Origin: Marinobacter qingdaonensis
GTDB taxonomy: Bacteria > Pseudomonadota > Gammaproteobacteria > Pseudomonadales > Oleiphilaceae
Assembly: GCF_034555935.1 (NCBI RefSeq)
Contig: NZ_JAYDCJ010000003.1
Location: 806,001-870,000 of the forward strand
Length of the DNA: 64,000 nt
Direction of reading: 5' to 3'
The notes beneath the pieces are model-generated. The model was not told where the DNA came from. It made no database searches and saw only the letters and a program-made list of their open reading frames with translations. Shown here one piece after another: positions 8,601 to 17,748 of the stretch; the first letter of the stretch is position 1; every line of letters begins with the position of its first letter. The position numbers and the translations under genes are program-made.

Positions 8601-8631
8601 GGCAGCACCCGTGATAGTGCCACTAAAGAAT

Positions 8632-8663
8632 AGCCTAAAACCTGTGAGTAACTCACAGGTCAA
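8632..8663 (-). promoter_or_regulatory. MerR/CueR-type operator and promoter
   Basis: A perfect 21-bp dyad (8640-8660; arms ACCTGTGAG and CTCACAGGT around TAA) lies between TTGACC (8663-8658, -35) and TAGGCT (8637-8632, -10) on the minus strand. The spacer is about 20 bases, longer than the usual 17, as is typical for promoters twisted by MerR-family activators. The arrangement closely parallels the E. coli copA promoter, where TTGACC also overlaps the dyad. It should drive the regulator-copA operon leftward. Confidence 0.8.
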
Positions 8664-8686
8664 AGGTTTTCAGGAAGGAAAAAAGA

Positions 8687-9001
8687 CTATTCGCCGCGGG
8701 CGCGCAGAAAAGTCCCGCAGGTCTTGCACTGGTCCGGGGCCATCAGCTTGGCCTGCCAGCCGATCTTGTGACCGCAGGCGGGACAGGCAAGGCGTAGCTG
8801 CAGCACGATGATCGGCAGAACGATCAGGGCGATCAGCACGCCCAGCGGGCCCCAGCTCTGGCCGCTGGACAGACCGAGCTGGCTGCTGAACACCAGGATG
8901 ATGGTCAGCGCCACGAAGGCCAAAATGAAATAATTGCGGTTCCAACGCTCCCAGCGCCGGATAACACCGTCCTGCTCCGGTGTCAGGTACTTTGCGGCCA
9001 T
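8687..9001 (-). CDS. Small membrane protein with C-terminal zinc ribbon
   Basis: A 104-residue protein. Two hydrophobic segments (about 23-40 and 52-70) are followed by a Cys4 zinc-ribbon pattern, CPACG and CKTCG, near the C-terminus. I do not recognise a named family. The ATG at 9001 has a GGGTGA site upstream; a longer frame to 9040 is less likely. It lies upstream of, and is oriented like, the copper operon, but is separated from it by the operator region and probably belongs to a different unit. Confidence 0.7.
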   Translation of the reverse strand: MAAKYLTPEQDGVIRRWERWNRNYFILAFVALTIILVFSSQLGLSSGQSWGPLGVLIALIVLPIIVLQLRLACPACGHKIGWQAKLMAPDQCKTCGTFLRARGE

Positions 9002-9051
9002 AAGATTCACCCGAAAAAATGTGGCTGAATGGTGGGGCAAGCGACCCGGGA

Positions 9052-11376
9052 TTACAATTCCGAGTGCGACATGGCTGGGGCCACCAGCCGACCCTTGCCC
9101 AGTGCCTCTTCCAATCCTACGGCGGGGATCGGCCGACTGATCAGGTAGCCCTGGGCCAGGTTGCAGTGATGGTGCCTGAGGAAATCCAGCTGCGCCTCGG
9201 CCTCGACACCTTCCGCCACCACCCGGATGCCGAGATTGTGCGCCAGATTGATCACGGCATGGGTGATCACCGCGTCGTCGTGACGTTCGGTCACCTCGGT
9301 GATGAACGAGCGGTCAATTTTCACCAGATCGACCGGGAAATCCCGCAGGTAGCCGAGCGACGAGTAGCCCACGCCGAAATCGTCGATGGCCAGGTGCACG
9401 CCCAGTTGCCGCAGCCGTGACAGCTGCTCGCGGTTGCGTTCGATGTTCTGGATGAAGATCTCCTCGGTCAACTCCACCTCCAGACGCTCCGGCGGCACCT
9501 GCTCGGATTCCAGGGCCTCCCGGATGTGGTCCACCAGCGCGTCGTCGTCCAGCTCCCGGCCGGACAGGTTGACCGCGACCCGCAGGTGCTCGAAGGGGGT
9601 GCCCTGCCAGGCGGCCAGTTGCCGACAGGCGGCCATCACCACCCAGCGTCCGATGTCGGTAATCCGACCGCTTTCCTCCGCCAGCGGGATGAAATCCCCC
9701 GGCGGTAGCAGCCCGCGTCGTGGATGCTGCCAGCGGATCAGCGCCTCGACGCTGTTGATGCGGCCGGTGTCCAGGTCCAGCTGCGGCTGGAAATACAGGA
9801 CAAACTCGTTGTTGGTCAGGGCCTGATTCAGGTCCTTGTCCAGTTCCAGGCGCATGACCTCCCGCTCCTGCATGCCCTCGGTGTAGAACTGGTAGGTGTT
9901 GCGGCCCTGGTCCTTGGCCCGGTACAGGGCGATGTCGGCGTTGCGCAGCAGGGTGTCGGCGTCCAGACCGCTCTGTGGGTATACCGCCACGCCGATGGTG
10001 GCAGTCACCCGCTGGGCCTGGCCCTGAACCTCGAAGGGATCCTCGAAGCATTGTTTCACCTGGCCCAGCAGGTGAATGACGTCATCGACCTTGTCGACCT
10101 GCTGCTGGCACAGCATGAACTCATCGCCCCCGGAGTAGGCGACCAGGATCTTTTCGTCACCCAGCCGGTTCAGGCGATCGGACACCTTGATCAGCAATTC
10201 GTCCCCGAACTGGTGCCCGAGGGAGTCGTTGAGCATCTGGAACCGGTCCAGATCCAGCAGGATCAGCGCCACTTGTCGCATCTGCCGGTCGGCAAGCTGA
10301 AGGGTATGAACCAGGTCCTCCATGAAGAACCGCCGATTGGCCAGGCCGGTCAAGGTGTCGGTGGACTCCAGCAACGCCAGGTCCTGTTGTACCGCTTTGC
10401 GCTGGTCAATTTCCCGATCCAGCTCCCGACGAGTCTTCAGCAATGCCCGGTTACGCTTCAGGATCAGTTGCACCAGCAGGGTGGTCAGACTGGTTAATAC
10501 CCCCATCAGTAGCAGGGTGGCGAAGGTCAGGGTCGGCCAGTCGCTGCGCTGGTTCTGTACCCAGGCCCGAGTCGGGTGCAGGGTGAAGGACCAGTTCAGG
10601 GTTGGCAGATTGACCGGTTCGGTGTGTTCGAACATCGAACTGATGCTGCCGGATTCGTTCAGTCGGTAACTCAGCTCACCGTCATTGAGTAGATCAATGC
10701 TGAAGGATGCCTGCACCCGGTCGGTCAACAGCTGCTCCGCCAGGGTCGCCATCCGGAACACGCCAGCGGCAAAGCCGTTGTTGTCGGCGCCGGTGCCGAC
10801 CGGGGCGTAGATCACCAGGCCATCGCCGCCCTGTTTCAGCTTGATGACCCCGGAAATATCGAAATTACCGGTGGTGCGGGCGGTTTCCAGGGCCGCCCGG
10901 CGCTGGTCGGAGAAGGCCACGTTGAAGCCGATGACGTCCTCGTTGCCGCTGATCGGTTCCAGCCAGCGGATGATGAAATCCCGGTCGATCCATTCGATGG
11001 CCTGGTACACGCCAAAGTGGTCCAGGTACTGACGGGCATCCTGACGCCAGGTTGCTTCGGAGGTGTCGGGCGAGGTCTCCAGGCGCTTGGCCATCCGCTC
11101 GATGGCCTGGGCATGGACGGTGAATTCCCGTTCCAGGGTGTTGGCCATGGCCCGGGCTTCGTTGGCCAGGTTGGCGGTGATCTGGCTGTTGTCCTGCTCG
11201 ATCAGGCCGTGGCGCAGGCCGGTGGCCAGGAACAGGAAGACCAGGAAAATGAGGATCGGGAACGCGGGCGTGAGCAGGACCCGAGCCAGCAGGTTGCTGG
11301 CTGGCAGCGATCTCTCGTCGCGGTCGGCCCGGGCGTTGGCGGTAGTGCTGGTGCTGGAACTGCGTGTGGGCCTCAT
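9052..11376 (-). CDS. CHASE-GGDEF-EAL c-di-GMP signalling protein
   Basis: A 774-residue inner-membrane protein. It has a transmembrane helix (about 34-52), a periplasmic CHASE-type sensor region (to about 300), a second helix (about 305-325), a GGDEF domain with an intact SGGDEF motif near 415, and an EAL domain with EALIRW near 543 and DDFGVGYSSL further on. Both diguanylate cyclase and phosphodiesterase signatures look complete, so it may make or break c-di-GMP depending on the signal. Start chosen at 11376 although the ribosome site is weak; an upstream start at 11466 would add 30 residues without signal features. Confidence 0.88.
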   Translation of the reverse strand: MRPTRSSSTSTTANARADRDERSLPASNLLARVLLTPAFPILIFLVFLFLATGLRHGLIEQDNSQITANLANEARAMANTLEREFTVHAQAIERMAKRLETSPDTSEATWRQDARQYLDHFGVYQAIEWIDRDFIIRWLEPISGNEDVIGFNVAFSDQRRAALETARTTGNFDISGVIKLKQGGDGLVIYAPVGTGADNNGFAAGVFRMATLAEQLLTDRVQASFSIDLLNDGELSYRLNESGSISSMFEHTEPVNLPTLNWSFTLHPTRAWVQNQRSDWPTLTFATLLLMGVLTSLTTLLVQLILKRNRALLKTRRELDREIDQRKAVQQDLALLESTDTLTGLANRRFFMEDLVHTLQLADRQMRQVALILLDLDRFQMLNDSLGHQFGDELLIKVSDRLNRLGDEKILVAYSGGDEFMLCQQQVDKVDDVIHLLGQVKQCFEDPFEVQGQAQRVTATIGVAVYPQSGLDADTLLRNADIALYRAKDQGRNTYQFYTEGMQEREVMRLELDKDLNQALTNNEFVLYFQPQLDLDTGRINSVEALIRWQHPRRGLLPPGDFIPLAEESGRITDIGRWVVMAACRQLAAWQGTPFEHLRVAVNLSGRELDDDALVDHIREALESEQVPPERLEVELTEEIFIQNIERNREQLSRLRQLGVHLAIDDFGVGYSSLGYLRDFPVDLVKIDRSFITEVTERHDDAVITHAVINLAHNLGIRVVAEGVEAEAQLDFLRHHHCNLAQGYLISRPIPAVGLEEALGKGRLVAPAMSHSEL

Positions 11377-11475
11377 GGCTCTGCCAAGCTTATCGTTGTT
11401 TTTTGCGATTATGACAGACCTTGGCGGGGAGTCATACACGGCCCGGAAAAAGGTGAACCGTGTCACAAAACCGAA

Positions 11476-11913
11476 TCAGACGCGGGCAGAAACCGGTCCA
11501 ATACCCAGGCGTGGGATCTCCTGTTTGGGGCAGCGGTCCATCACGGTGGTCAGGCCGGCGGCCTCGGCGCGGGCGACCCCGGCATCGTTAATCACGCCAA
11601 TCTGCAACCAGAGCACCGGAATGCCCGCGGCAATGGCCTGATCGATCACCGCATCGGTGCGCGCCGGCGCCAGGAACAGGTCCGCCATGTCGACCGGCTC
11701 GGGCAGGGACGCCAGGTCCGGGTACACGGTCTCGGACAGCAGCTGTTGCCCGGCCAGCCGGGGGTTGACCGGGATCACCCGGTAGCCCTGTCGTTGCAGG
11801 AACACCATGACCTCGTGCGACGGCCGGTTGGGCTTTTCGCTGGCGCCGACCAGGGCGATGGTGCGGACCCGGTTGAGGATGGCCCGGATCTGTTCAGGAG
11901 ACTCGCTCGGCAC
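11476..11913 (-). CDS. CoA-binding (YccU-type Rossmann) protein
   Basis: A 145-residue single-domain protein with the CoA-binding fold: IALVGASEKPNRPSHEVMVFL near the N-terminus, VIPVNPRLAGQ, and the C-terminal DRCPKQEIPRL seen in this family. The E. coli relative is YccU; the exact function is unknown. The start is a GTG at 11913, nine bases after a GGGAG site; a longer frame would overlap folX. It lies 20 bases downstream of folX on the same strand. Confidence 0.82.
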   Translation of the reverse strand: MPSESPEQIRAILNRVRTIALVGASEKPNRPSHEVMVFLQRQGYRVIPVNPRLAGQQLLSETVYPDLASLPEPVDMADLFLAPARTDAVIDQAIAAGIPVLWLQIGVINDAGVARAEAAGLTTVMDRCPKQEIPRLGIGPVSARV

Positions 11914-11933
11914 GGACAACAACTCCCTATGGC

Positions 11934-12308
11934 TTACCGGTGCGCCTCGAGGCACACCGAGACGGATTCGGCGTAACGAAGGGCGTGCGGCTTGTCGATC
12001 TCCACCTGCGCCCACTGCACCGCCTGGTGTTCCATCACGATGCTGAGCACCTCGTGGGTCAGGCGTTCCAGCAGCGCGAACCGGTTGCCATCGACGTGGT
12101 GGATAATCTGTTTGGTGATGGTCCGGTAGTTCAACGCCGCCGAGATCTCGTTCTCGTTGATGGCGTCGGTGGCGTCGTAGGTCAGGGCGACATTGATCAG
12201 CACGTCCTGCTGATTGTTGATCTCCTCTTCCTTGATGCCAATGTAGGCCCGCAGCAGCAGGTCCTTGATCCGGACCCGGGCCTGGTGGTTGCCGGTTACG
12301 TCTGTCAT
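11934..12308 (-). CDS. folX: Dihydroneopterin triphosphate 2'-epimerase
   Basis: A 124-residue member of the FolB/FolX tunnel-fold family. The segments [24 protein letters not shown] and [11 protein letters not shown] match FolX rather than FolB closely. FolX epimerises dihydroneopterin triphosphate to the monapterin series, linked to tetrahydromonapterin synthesis. A GGAGG ribosome site precedes the ATG at 12308. The gene lies 22 bases after folE on the same strand, an arrangement also known in Pseudomonas. Confidence 0.92.
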   Translation of the reverse strand: MTDVTGNHQARVRIKDLLLRAYIGIKEEEINNQQDVLINVALTYDATDAINENEISAALNYRTITKQIIHHVDGNRFALLERLTHEVLSIVMEHQAVQWAQVEIDKPHALRYAESVSVCLEAHR

Positions 12309-12330
12309 TGCGCCTCCGTGGTCCGGGGGA

Positions 12331-12900
12331 TCAGCGATTGTTGCCAATGAGGTTGAGGAACTCGGTCCGGGTGGCCTGGGACTTGCGGAACTGGCCCAGC
12401 ATCATCGAAGTCTTCATGCGCGAGTTCTGTTTTTCCACGCCCCGCATCATCATGCACATGTGCTGGGCTTCGATCACCACGGCCACGCCCTTGGCGTTGG
12501 TAACGCTTTCGATGGCTTCGGCAATCTCGCGCGTCAGGTTCTCCTGAATCTGCAGCCGACGGGCGTACATGTCCACGATACGGGCGAATTTCGACAGTCC
12601 CAGCACCCGGCCCTGGGGCAGGTAGGCGATGTGACACTTGCCGATGAACGGCAGCATGTGGTGCTCGCACATGCTGTAGAGCTCAATGTCCTGCACCACA
12701 ACCATTTCGTCCATGGTCGATTCGAACACGGCGTTGTTCACCAGTTCATCCAGGCTCTGCCGGTAGCCCTGGGTCAGGAACTGCATGGCCTTGGCGGCGC
12801 GCATGGGGGTGTCCTGCAGACCTTCGCGGCCGGTATCTTCACCGAGTCCGTTGATAATGGCGCTGTAATGGCCCGCGAGGTCGTCTAGGAGTTTGGTCAT
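12331..12900 (-). CDS. folE: GTP cyclohydrolase I
   Basis: A 189-residue enzyme that opens GTP to dihydroneopterin triphosphate, the first step to folate and pterins. Zinc ligands are visible in [10 protein letters not shown] and in the C-terminal HMCMMMRGV segment; the substrate-binding loop includes [18 protein letters not shown]. The length fits the type I family. It heads a folE-folX-CoA-binding gene unit. The ATG at 12900 was preferred because homologues begin close to it; an in-frame start at 12936 is possible. Confidence 0.95.
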   Translation of the reverse strand: MTKLLDDLAGHYSAIINGLGEDTGREGLQDTPMRAAKAMQFLTQGYRQSLDELVNNAVFESTMDEMVVVQDIELYSMCEHHMLPFIGKCHIAYLPQGRVLGLSKFARIVDMYARRLQIQENLTREIAEAIESVTNAKGVAVVIEAQHMCMMMRGVEKQNSRMKTSMMLGQFRKSQATRTEFLNLIGNNR

Positions 12901-13095
12901 AATCAAGTCCGGTCTGCTGTATCGTTCGAGGGCCAAAGCTTAAGGGAATTTGCCCGTCATCTCTACGCTTTACGAGCCGGCTCCGACAAAAGACCACTCC
13001 CGGCCTAAACCGGTTGCCGGACTGCCCCTTGGGCTATGGCGAGCGGACGCGGATTGTTTTAGAGTCGGGGGTGGAATTGTTGTCGGGGAAAGAGC

Positions 13096-14013
13096 ATGGA
13101 TGAAGTGATCGCCGATGCCCGTCGCGCCGCATCAGCGGGTCGTGAACCGGGCACCCTTGAGGGCTGGCAGCACGGAGGCAAATGGTTCAGCTACGAAGGG
13201 CATGCGATCTTCAGCCGGATGGCGGGTCAGGGCGAGCCGCTGGTACTGATTCACGGCTTCCCCACCGCCAGTTGGGACTGGAACCGGCTCTGGCCCATGC
13301 TGACCCAGCAGTACAGTGTGCTGACCCTGGACATGCTGGGCTTTGGCTTCTCCGACAAGCCGGTGACCTACCGCTACAGCATCGAAGACCAGGCTGACCT
13401 GTTCCAGGGCTGGATCGAGGGCCTCGGGCTGCAATCGGTGCACCTGTTTGCCCATGATTACGGCTGCAGCGTCGCCCAGGAACTGATGGCCCGGGACCAG
13501 GAGGGCAGCCTGCCTTTTGCCATCACCAGCGTCTGCTTCCTGAACGGTGCCCTGTTCCCGGAGGTGCACAACCCCCTGTTGATCCAGAAGCTCCTGCGCA
13601 GCCCCCTCGGTGGCCTGATCAGTCGGGGCCTGACCCGTGGCGCCTTCGAACGCAACTTCCGGCGCCTGTTCGGCAACCAGAATCCGCCCGACCATCAGGA
13701 CATGGACGATTTCTGGCACCTGCTCACCTACAACAATGGCCGCGGCATTCTGCATCACCTGATCCAGTTCATGGAGGAGCGTCGCTGCCATCGCAACCGT
13801 TGGGTGGGCGCCCTGCAACAGGCGCAGCAACCCATGCGGCTGATTTCCGGCACCGCCGACCCGATTTCCGGCGCCAGCATGGCGCGCCGGTTCCGGGAGC
13901 TGGTTGCCAACCCGGATGTGGTGGCCCTGCGCAATGTTGGTCACTACCCCCATCTGGAGTGCCCCTGGGAGGTGTTCAGCGCCTACCGCGAATTTCGCAA
14001 GCGGGTGACTTAA
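13096..14013 (+). CDS. Alpha/beta hydrolase, MEST/haloalkane-dehalogenase-like
   Basis: A 305-residue alpha/beta hydrolase. The oxyanion region is HGFPTASWDW, the nucleophile elbow is AHDYGCS with Asp rather than Ser, and the catalytic His is in GHYPHLE. An Asp nucleophile is typical of haloalkane dehalogenases, epoxide hydrolases and MEST proteins; the GFGFSDKP and NGALFPE-like segments point to the MEST-like branch, whose substrate is unknown. The gene runs towards the diguanylate cyclase gene, and the two stop codons overlap by four bases. Confidence 0.85.
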   Translation: MDEVIADARRAASAGREPGTLEGWQHGGKWFSYEGHAIFSRMAGQGEPLVLIHGFPTASWDWNRLWPMLTQQYSVLTLDMLGFGFSDKPVTYRYSIEDQADLFQGWIEGLGLQSVHLFAHDYGCSVAQELMARDQEGSLPFAITSVCFLNGALFPEVHNPLLIQKLLRSPLGGLISRGLTRGAFERNFRRLFGNQNPPDHQDMDDFWHLLTYNNGRGILHHLIQFMEERRCHRNRWVGALQQAQQPMRLISGTADPISGASMARRFRELVANPDVVALRNVGHYPHLECPWEVFSAYREFRKRVT

Positions 14014-15065
14014 CCCGGCGTGGACGTGGGTGTACCGGAGCCGCCCTGGCTTGGGCGCCGGGCATCCACTACCTGATTGCGGCCCTGGGATTTGGCCTGG
14101 TACAGGGCCTGATCGGCGCGATTCAGCCACACCGACCAGGTCTCGCCCTGGCTGACCTCGGCAACGCTGGCGCTGGCGGTGACCTTGATGTCGTCCAGGA
14201 ACGGCTGGCTGCTGATGCTGGTGAGCAGCTGCTGCGCCAGGGTGTCGGCGTCCCTCTCGCGGGTTTCCGGCAACACCAGCATGAACTCCTCGCCGCCAAT
14301 GCGGAACAGCTGATCCGTGTCCCGAAGCCGCTTGCGCAGCCGCACAGCCAGCTCCTTCAGGACCCGGTCCCCGGTCTGGTGCCCCCACCGGTCGTTGAGG
14401 GTCTTGAAGTGGTCGAGATCGAGCAGCACCAGGCTTGAAACCCGTTCGTACCTTTCCCGCATCTGGATCTGGCTGTTGAGGATATCGGCCAGCTGGGACC
14501 GGTTCAGGCAGCCGGTGAGAGGATCGGTAGTGGCCAACCGCGTCAGTTCCTGCTGGAGTTTGCCCACCAGCCAGGCGAACACCATGGCAAAGACGCAGGT
14601 CAGGCCCAGGGACACTGCGATGCGCCAGAACTCCGACTCCGGAAAGGTGTGGTAGGACACCACCGCCATGACCGTCAGGAACACCAGGTTGCTGACGATG
14701 GCCTCGCCCAGGGGCAGCAGGAAAAACAGCGCGGTGGCCGCGGGGTAGGCCCAATACAGGCCGGTGTGGCCATTGATGCTGGTGGAGTAGGCAGCCGCCA
14801 CCATGGCCAGCAGCGGAAACAGGCGACCCTGGAGAAAGTAGGTGTCGCGGAATCGCAGGCAGGCAATCACCAGCAGGGCGTTCAGGCAGAACAGGATCAG
14901 AAGCACGGACAACAGTCGGTGCTCTTCCTGCCACTGGATCAGGATCAGCGGCGCGATGGCGACGAAGGCCCAAAAGTGCAGGTGATAAATCAGTTGTCGC
15001 TTGAATCCCAGAACCGCGAGTGTCGGGTTGGTGATTAAGGGATCCGAAGGGGGACGAACATTCAC
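14010..15065 (-). CDS. Membrane diguanylate cyclase (GGEEF)
   Basis: A 351-residue protein with about six hydrophobic helices in the first 180 residues (no periplasmic domain of note) and a C-terminal GGDEF domain from about 190. The active-site motif is GGEEF near residue 258, expected to be active; an RxxD inhibitory site upstream is matched by Arg-Asp-Thr-Asp. It makes c-di-GMP from GTP. The start is a GTG at 15065 with a GGGAG site six bases before it; a start at 15185 would add 40 unlikely residues. Confidence 0.88.
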   Translation of the reverse strand: MNVRPPSDPLITNPTLAVLGFKRQLIYHLHFWAFVAIAPLILIQWQEEHRLLSVLLILFCLNALLVIACLRFRDTYFLQGRLFPLLAMVAAAYSTSINGHTGLYWAYPAATALFFLLPLGEAIVSNLVFLTVMAVVSYHTFPESEFWRIAVSLGLTCVFAMVFAWLVGKLQQELTRLATTDPLTGCLNRSQLADILNSQIQMRERYERVSSLVLLDLDHFKTLNDRWGHQTGDRVLKELAVRLRKRLRDTDQLFRIGGEEFMLVLPETRERDADTLAQQLLTSISSQPFLDDIKVTASASVAEVSQGETWSVWLNRADQALYQAKSQGRNQVVDARRPSQGGSGTPTSTPG

Positions 15066-15086
15066 ACCCAGCTCCCGCTGTAAAAA

Positions 15087-15122
15087 TAGGTATATTTTCT
15101 GTACATAACTGACAGCAATTTT
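15087..15122 (-). promoter_or_regulatory. Possible promoter for the GGEEF cyclase
   Basis: On the minus strand a TTGCTG box, an 18-base spacer and TATACC lie about 25-55 bases upstream of the GTG start, in a local AT-rich patch. It supports the shorter gene start. This is a match to the sigma70 consensus only. Confidence 0.4.
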
Positions 15123-15241
15123 AGCACGAACCGCCCGACAAGCGAGATCCCGGGGCGGGCCAAATCCGTGATAGCTTTTCTTCAATTGGCCGCACTGAAG
15201 CGCTTCGTTACACTCCGCGCATCCATGACAGGGAGTTCACT

Positions 15242-16324
15242 ATGACTGCTATTCACACCCGGGCGCCCGCGCTGACCATCCGCGCCGGACGCCGGGCGCT
15301 GCAACGCCTGAAGGACAAGCCATTTGGGCCCGACGACGTGCACGTGATCCCGGGCGCGGCCGGTGGCCCCAAGGCGCTGGGCATCAGCGGCCTCGACAAA
15401 GCCATCTTCGGCGATTGGTTGCCGCGGGTAAACCAGGAACGTTCGCTGATTGGCTCGTCCATCGGCAGCTGGCGGTTCGCCGCCGTGGCCTCGTCCGACG
15501 ATCCGAAAGCCCAGCTGGCCAAGCTGGCCGAGCTTTACACCTCCCAGCGTTTCGCCAAGGGGGTGAGCGCCGCCGAAGTCAGCCGCAAGAGTGTGCTGTT
15601 CCTGGAAGAGCTGCTCGGGGGCTGCGAGCAGCACATCCTCGACCACCCCTGGTATCGACTGAACGTGGTGGTGGTGCGCAGCCTGGGCCTGCTGGAACAC
15701 GACACCCGGGGCCGACTGAGTCTGGGGCTGATGAACGCCATCAGCGCCAACATGGTCAGTCGACGCCACCTGGGCCGGTTCATGGAGCGCGGTATCCTGC
15801 ACGATGCCCGGCTGAAAGCGCCGGTGTCGAAACTGGTGGACTTCCCCAGTCATGAGGTCGCCCTGACCCGGGACAACCTGCTGCCGGCGTTGCTGGCCTC
15901 AGCGTCCATTCCGATGGTGATGTCCGGCGTCCGCAACATTCCCGGCGCCCCCGAGGGCGTGTATCGCGACGGCGGGCTGCTGGATTACCACCTGGACCTG
16001 CCCTACGAGCAGCCGGGCGTCATTCTGTACCCCCATTTCACCGATCGGGTGGTGCCGGGCTGGTTCGACAAGACCCTGCCCTGGCGCCGGGGCGATGCCA
16101 CCCGCCTGCAGGACGTGCTGTTGGTGGCGCCGTCCCGGGAGTACCTGGCCAGCCTGCCGGATCGCAAGTTGCCGGACCGCAAGGATTTCGAGAAATACGT
16201 CAACGACGATGCGGGCCGGGAGCGGGCCTGGCAGCGGGCCATTGCCGAGAGTGACCGCCTGGGCGATGAATTCCTGGAGCTGGTCGATTCGGGCAAGCTG
16301 ACCGAGGTGGTACGGCCCCTGTAA
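15242..16324 (+). CDS. Patatin-like phospholipase
   Basis: A 360-residue patatin-family lipid hydrolase. The glycine-rich oxyanion loop GAAGGPK lies at residues 39-44. The nucleophile motif is GSSIG with Ser73. The catalytic Asp is in YRDGGLLD near residue 244, giving the Ser-Asp dyad. No signal peptide or membrane helix is evident, so it is probably cytoplasmic. Substrate could be phospholipid or another acyl ester. It stands alone, followed by a CDGSH gene 62 bases later on the same strand. Confidence 0.88.
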   Translation: MTAIHTRAPALTIRAGRRALQRLKDKPFGPDDVHVIPGAAGGPKALGISGLDKAIFGDWLPRVNQERSLIGSSIGSWRFAAVASSDDPKAQLAKLAELYTSQRFAKGVSAAEVSRKSVLFLEELLGGCEQHILDHPWYRLNVVVVRSLGLLEHDTRGRLSLGLMNAISANMVSRRHLGRFMERGILHDARLKAPVSKLVDFPSHEVALTRDNLLPALLASASIPMVMSGVRNIPGAPEGVYRDGGLLDYHLDLPYEQPGVILYPHFTDRVVPGWFDKTLPWRRGDATRLQDVLLVAPSREYLASLPDRKLPDRKDFEKYVNDDAGRERAWQRAIAESDRLGDEFLELVDSGKLTEVVRPL

Positions 16325-16386
16325 GGCGCCGCGAGGGGATTGTCTATACTGCCTCTGAGAGTTCTGGATCGACGATCGGAGGCACG

Positions 16387-16635
16387 ATGAGCGACGACAA
16401 ACCCCAGGTGGCCAGCACGACGCCCTATTCGGTGCTGGTCGAGGCCGGCAAAACCTACCTCTGGTGCGCCTGTGGCCGTAGCCAAAACCAGCCGTTTTGC
16501 GATGGATCCCACAAGGGCACCGGGTTCACACCGGTGAAGTACAGCGCCGAGAAAAAGGAGTGGGTCTGGTTCTGTGGCTGCAAGCAGACCGGGTCACCGC
16601 CCCTGTGCGACGGCACCCACAAGACCCTGACCTGA
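16387..16635 (+). CDS. CDGSH iron-sulfur domain protein (double)
   Basis: An 82-residue protein with two CDGSH-type sites. Site 1 has Cys27, Cys29, Cys38 and His42 (CACGRSQNQPFCDGSH); site 2 has Cys63, Cys65, Cys74 and His78 (CGCKQTGSPPLCDGTH). Each should hold a labile [2Fe-2S] cluster of mitoNEET type. Bacterial forms are soluble, and their roles in iron-sulfur or redox homeostasis are poorly defined. A good ribosome site (GGAGG) precedes the ATG. Confidence 0.92.
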   Translation: MSDDKPQVASTTPYSVLVEAGKTYLWCACGRSQNQPFCDGSHKGTGFTPVKYSAEKKEWVWFCGCKQTGSPPLCDGTHKTLT

Positions 16636-16648
16636 CGCCCGGATGGCG

Positions 16649-17659
16649 TTAGAGGCCGGTGTGGGGTAGCGCGCTCAGGCGGTAGCCGATCAGGCCGTGT
16701 ACCGGGTCCTGCAAGGCGCGAATTCTCAGGGCCACGTCGACGGTGGTTTCGCCGTCCCGGTGCAGCAGCGGCAGGTCGATGCGTTCGGTGGACTGCTCGG
16801 CCCGGGTCGCGGCCAGGGCCCGTCGGAAATTCTCCCGGGCTGAAGACTCGATCAGTTGTTCGAACGGCAGGCCGGCCTGGTCCGCCGGTGCCCGCTCAAG
16901 CAGCTCCGCCAGTTGCGGCGAGACAAAGCCGATGCAGGCGGCCTCGTCCAGTTCGCCGATGATACCGCCGGACAGCGCCACCAGATCCCGGCTGCGTCGT
17001 TCACTGTCATCCAGCGCCTGGCGCAGAATCGTTTTCTCCACCTGCAGATTGGTGATCTGCTGATCGGCGCCGGTCTCCCGATGTTCCAGCTCGCGGATCT
17101 GCAGGGTTTGCCGCTGCAGGCGCCGGCACAGCAGCAACGCCAGGGCCGAGGCTATTGCTGACAGCAGCCCCCCGGCCAGCCACACGTTGCGCGTGGCCTG
17201 GCCCGCGGCGCCCTCCAAGAGCGAACGGGCCGGTACCGTGGTCAGCATCCAGCTGAAATCGCCGGACCGGATTTCGGTGCGCAGGGTCAGGGTGGGGTCG
17301 ATGGAGCCTTCCGAGCGGATCTGCAAAATCGGGCGTTTGGTGTGGCGTGCCAGGGTGTCGACCCTTACCCCCATATTGGGTGGCAGGGCGTCATTGAACA
17401 CCGACTGCAGCCAGTCCTGGGTGGAGGGCTGGGCCGGGACGTTGGAACCAGTGCGGGAGGTGGCCCGTGCCAGCAGCAGGTTGACCAGCGCCTGGTGCTG
17501 GGCGTGGTAGTGGGCCTCGGCCAGGTCCCGGGCGCGGCTGGATTCGAGATGGGCGGTGGTGGCGGTGGCGGTCAAGCCGGCAATCAGGATCACCAGCGGC
17601 ACCCACAGGCCCGGCCAGAGCCCCGATGACCGCATTGAATTGGGATAAGAGCTGTCCAT
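16649..17659 (-). CDS. Membrane-anchored PAS protein without output domain
   Basis: A 336-residue protein: transmembrane helix about 13-33, a periplasmic region to about 150, a second helix about 160-178, a coiled coil (about 180-225) and a PAS-like domain (about 225-330, with FVSPQLAELL and LLHRDGETTVDVALR). There is no kinase, GGDEF, EAL or methyl-accepting domain, so it must act through a partner or be a truncated receptor. The architecture resembles the sensory half of histidine kinases. The start at 17659 is uncertain; 17683 is in frame. Confidence 0.7.
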   Translation of the reverse strand: MDSSYPNSMRSSGLWPGLWVPLVILIAGLTATATTAHLESSRARDLAEAHYHAQHQALVNLLLARATSRTGSNVPAQPSTQDWLQSVFNDALPPNMGVRVDTLARHTKRPILQIRSEGSIDPTLTLRTEIRSGDFSWMLTTVPARSLLEGAAGQATRNVWLAGGLLSAIASALALLLCRRLQRQTLQIRELEHRETGADQQITNLQVEKTILRQALDDSERRSRDLVALSGGIIGELDEAACIGFVSPQLAELLERAPADQAGLPFEQLIESSARENFRRALAATRAEQSTERIDLPLLHRDGETTVDVALRIRALQDPVHGLIGYRLSALPHTGL

Positions 17660-17748
17660 GGCGCCGTCCCGAGTCCGCATCAACCGGTGCCGGACTCTGT
17701 CAAAGATGTCCCTTCACTGTAGACCAGCCGGCGGAAGCAGGGAAGCCT

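Noticed and set aside
13132..14973. 613-codon minus-strand frame spanning the hydrolase and cyclase genes
   Set aside because: Out of frame with the GGEEF cyclase and antisense to the hydrolase; both real genes have intact catalytic motifs.
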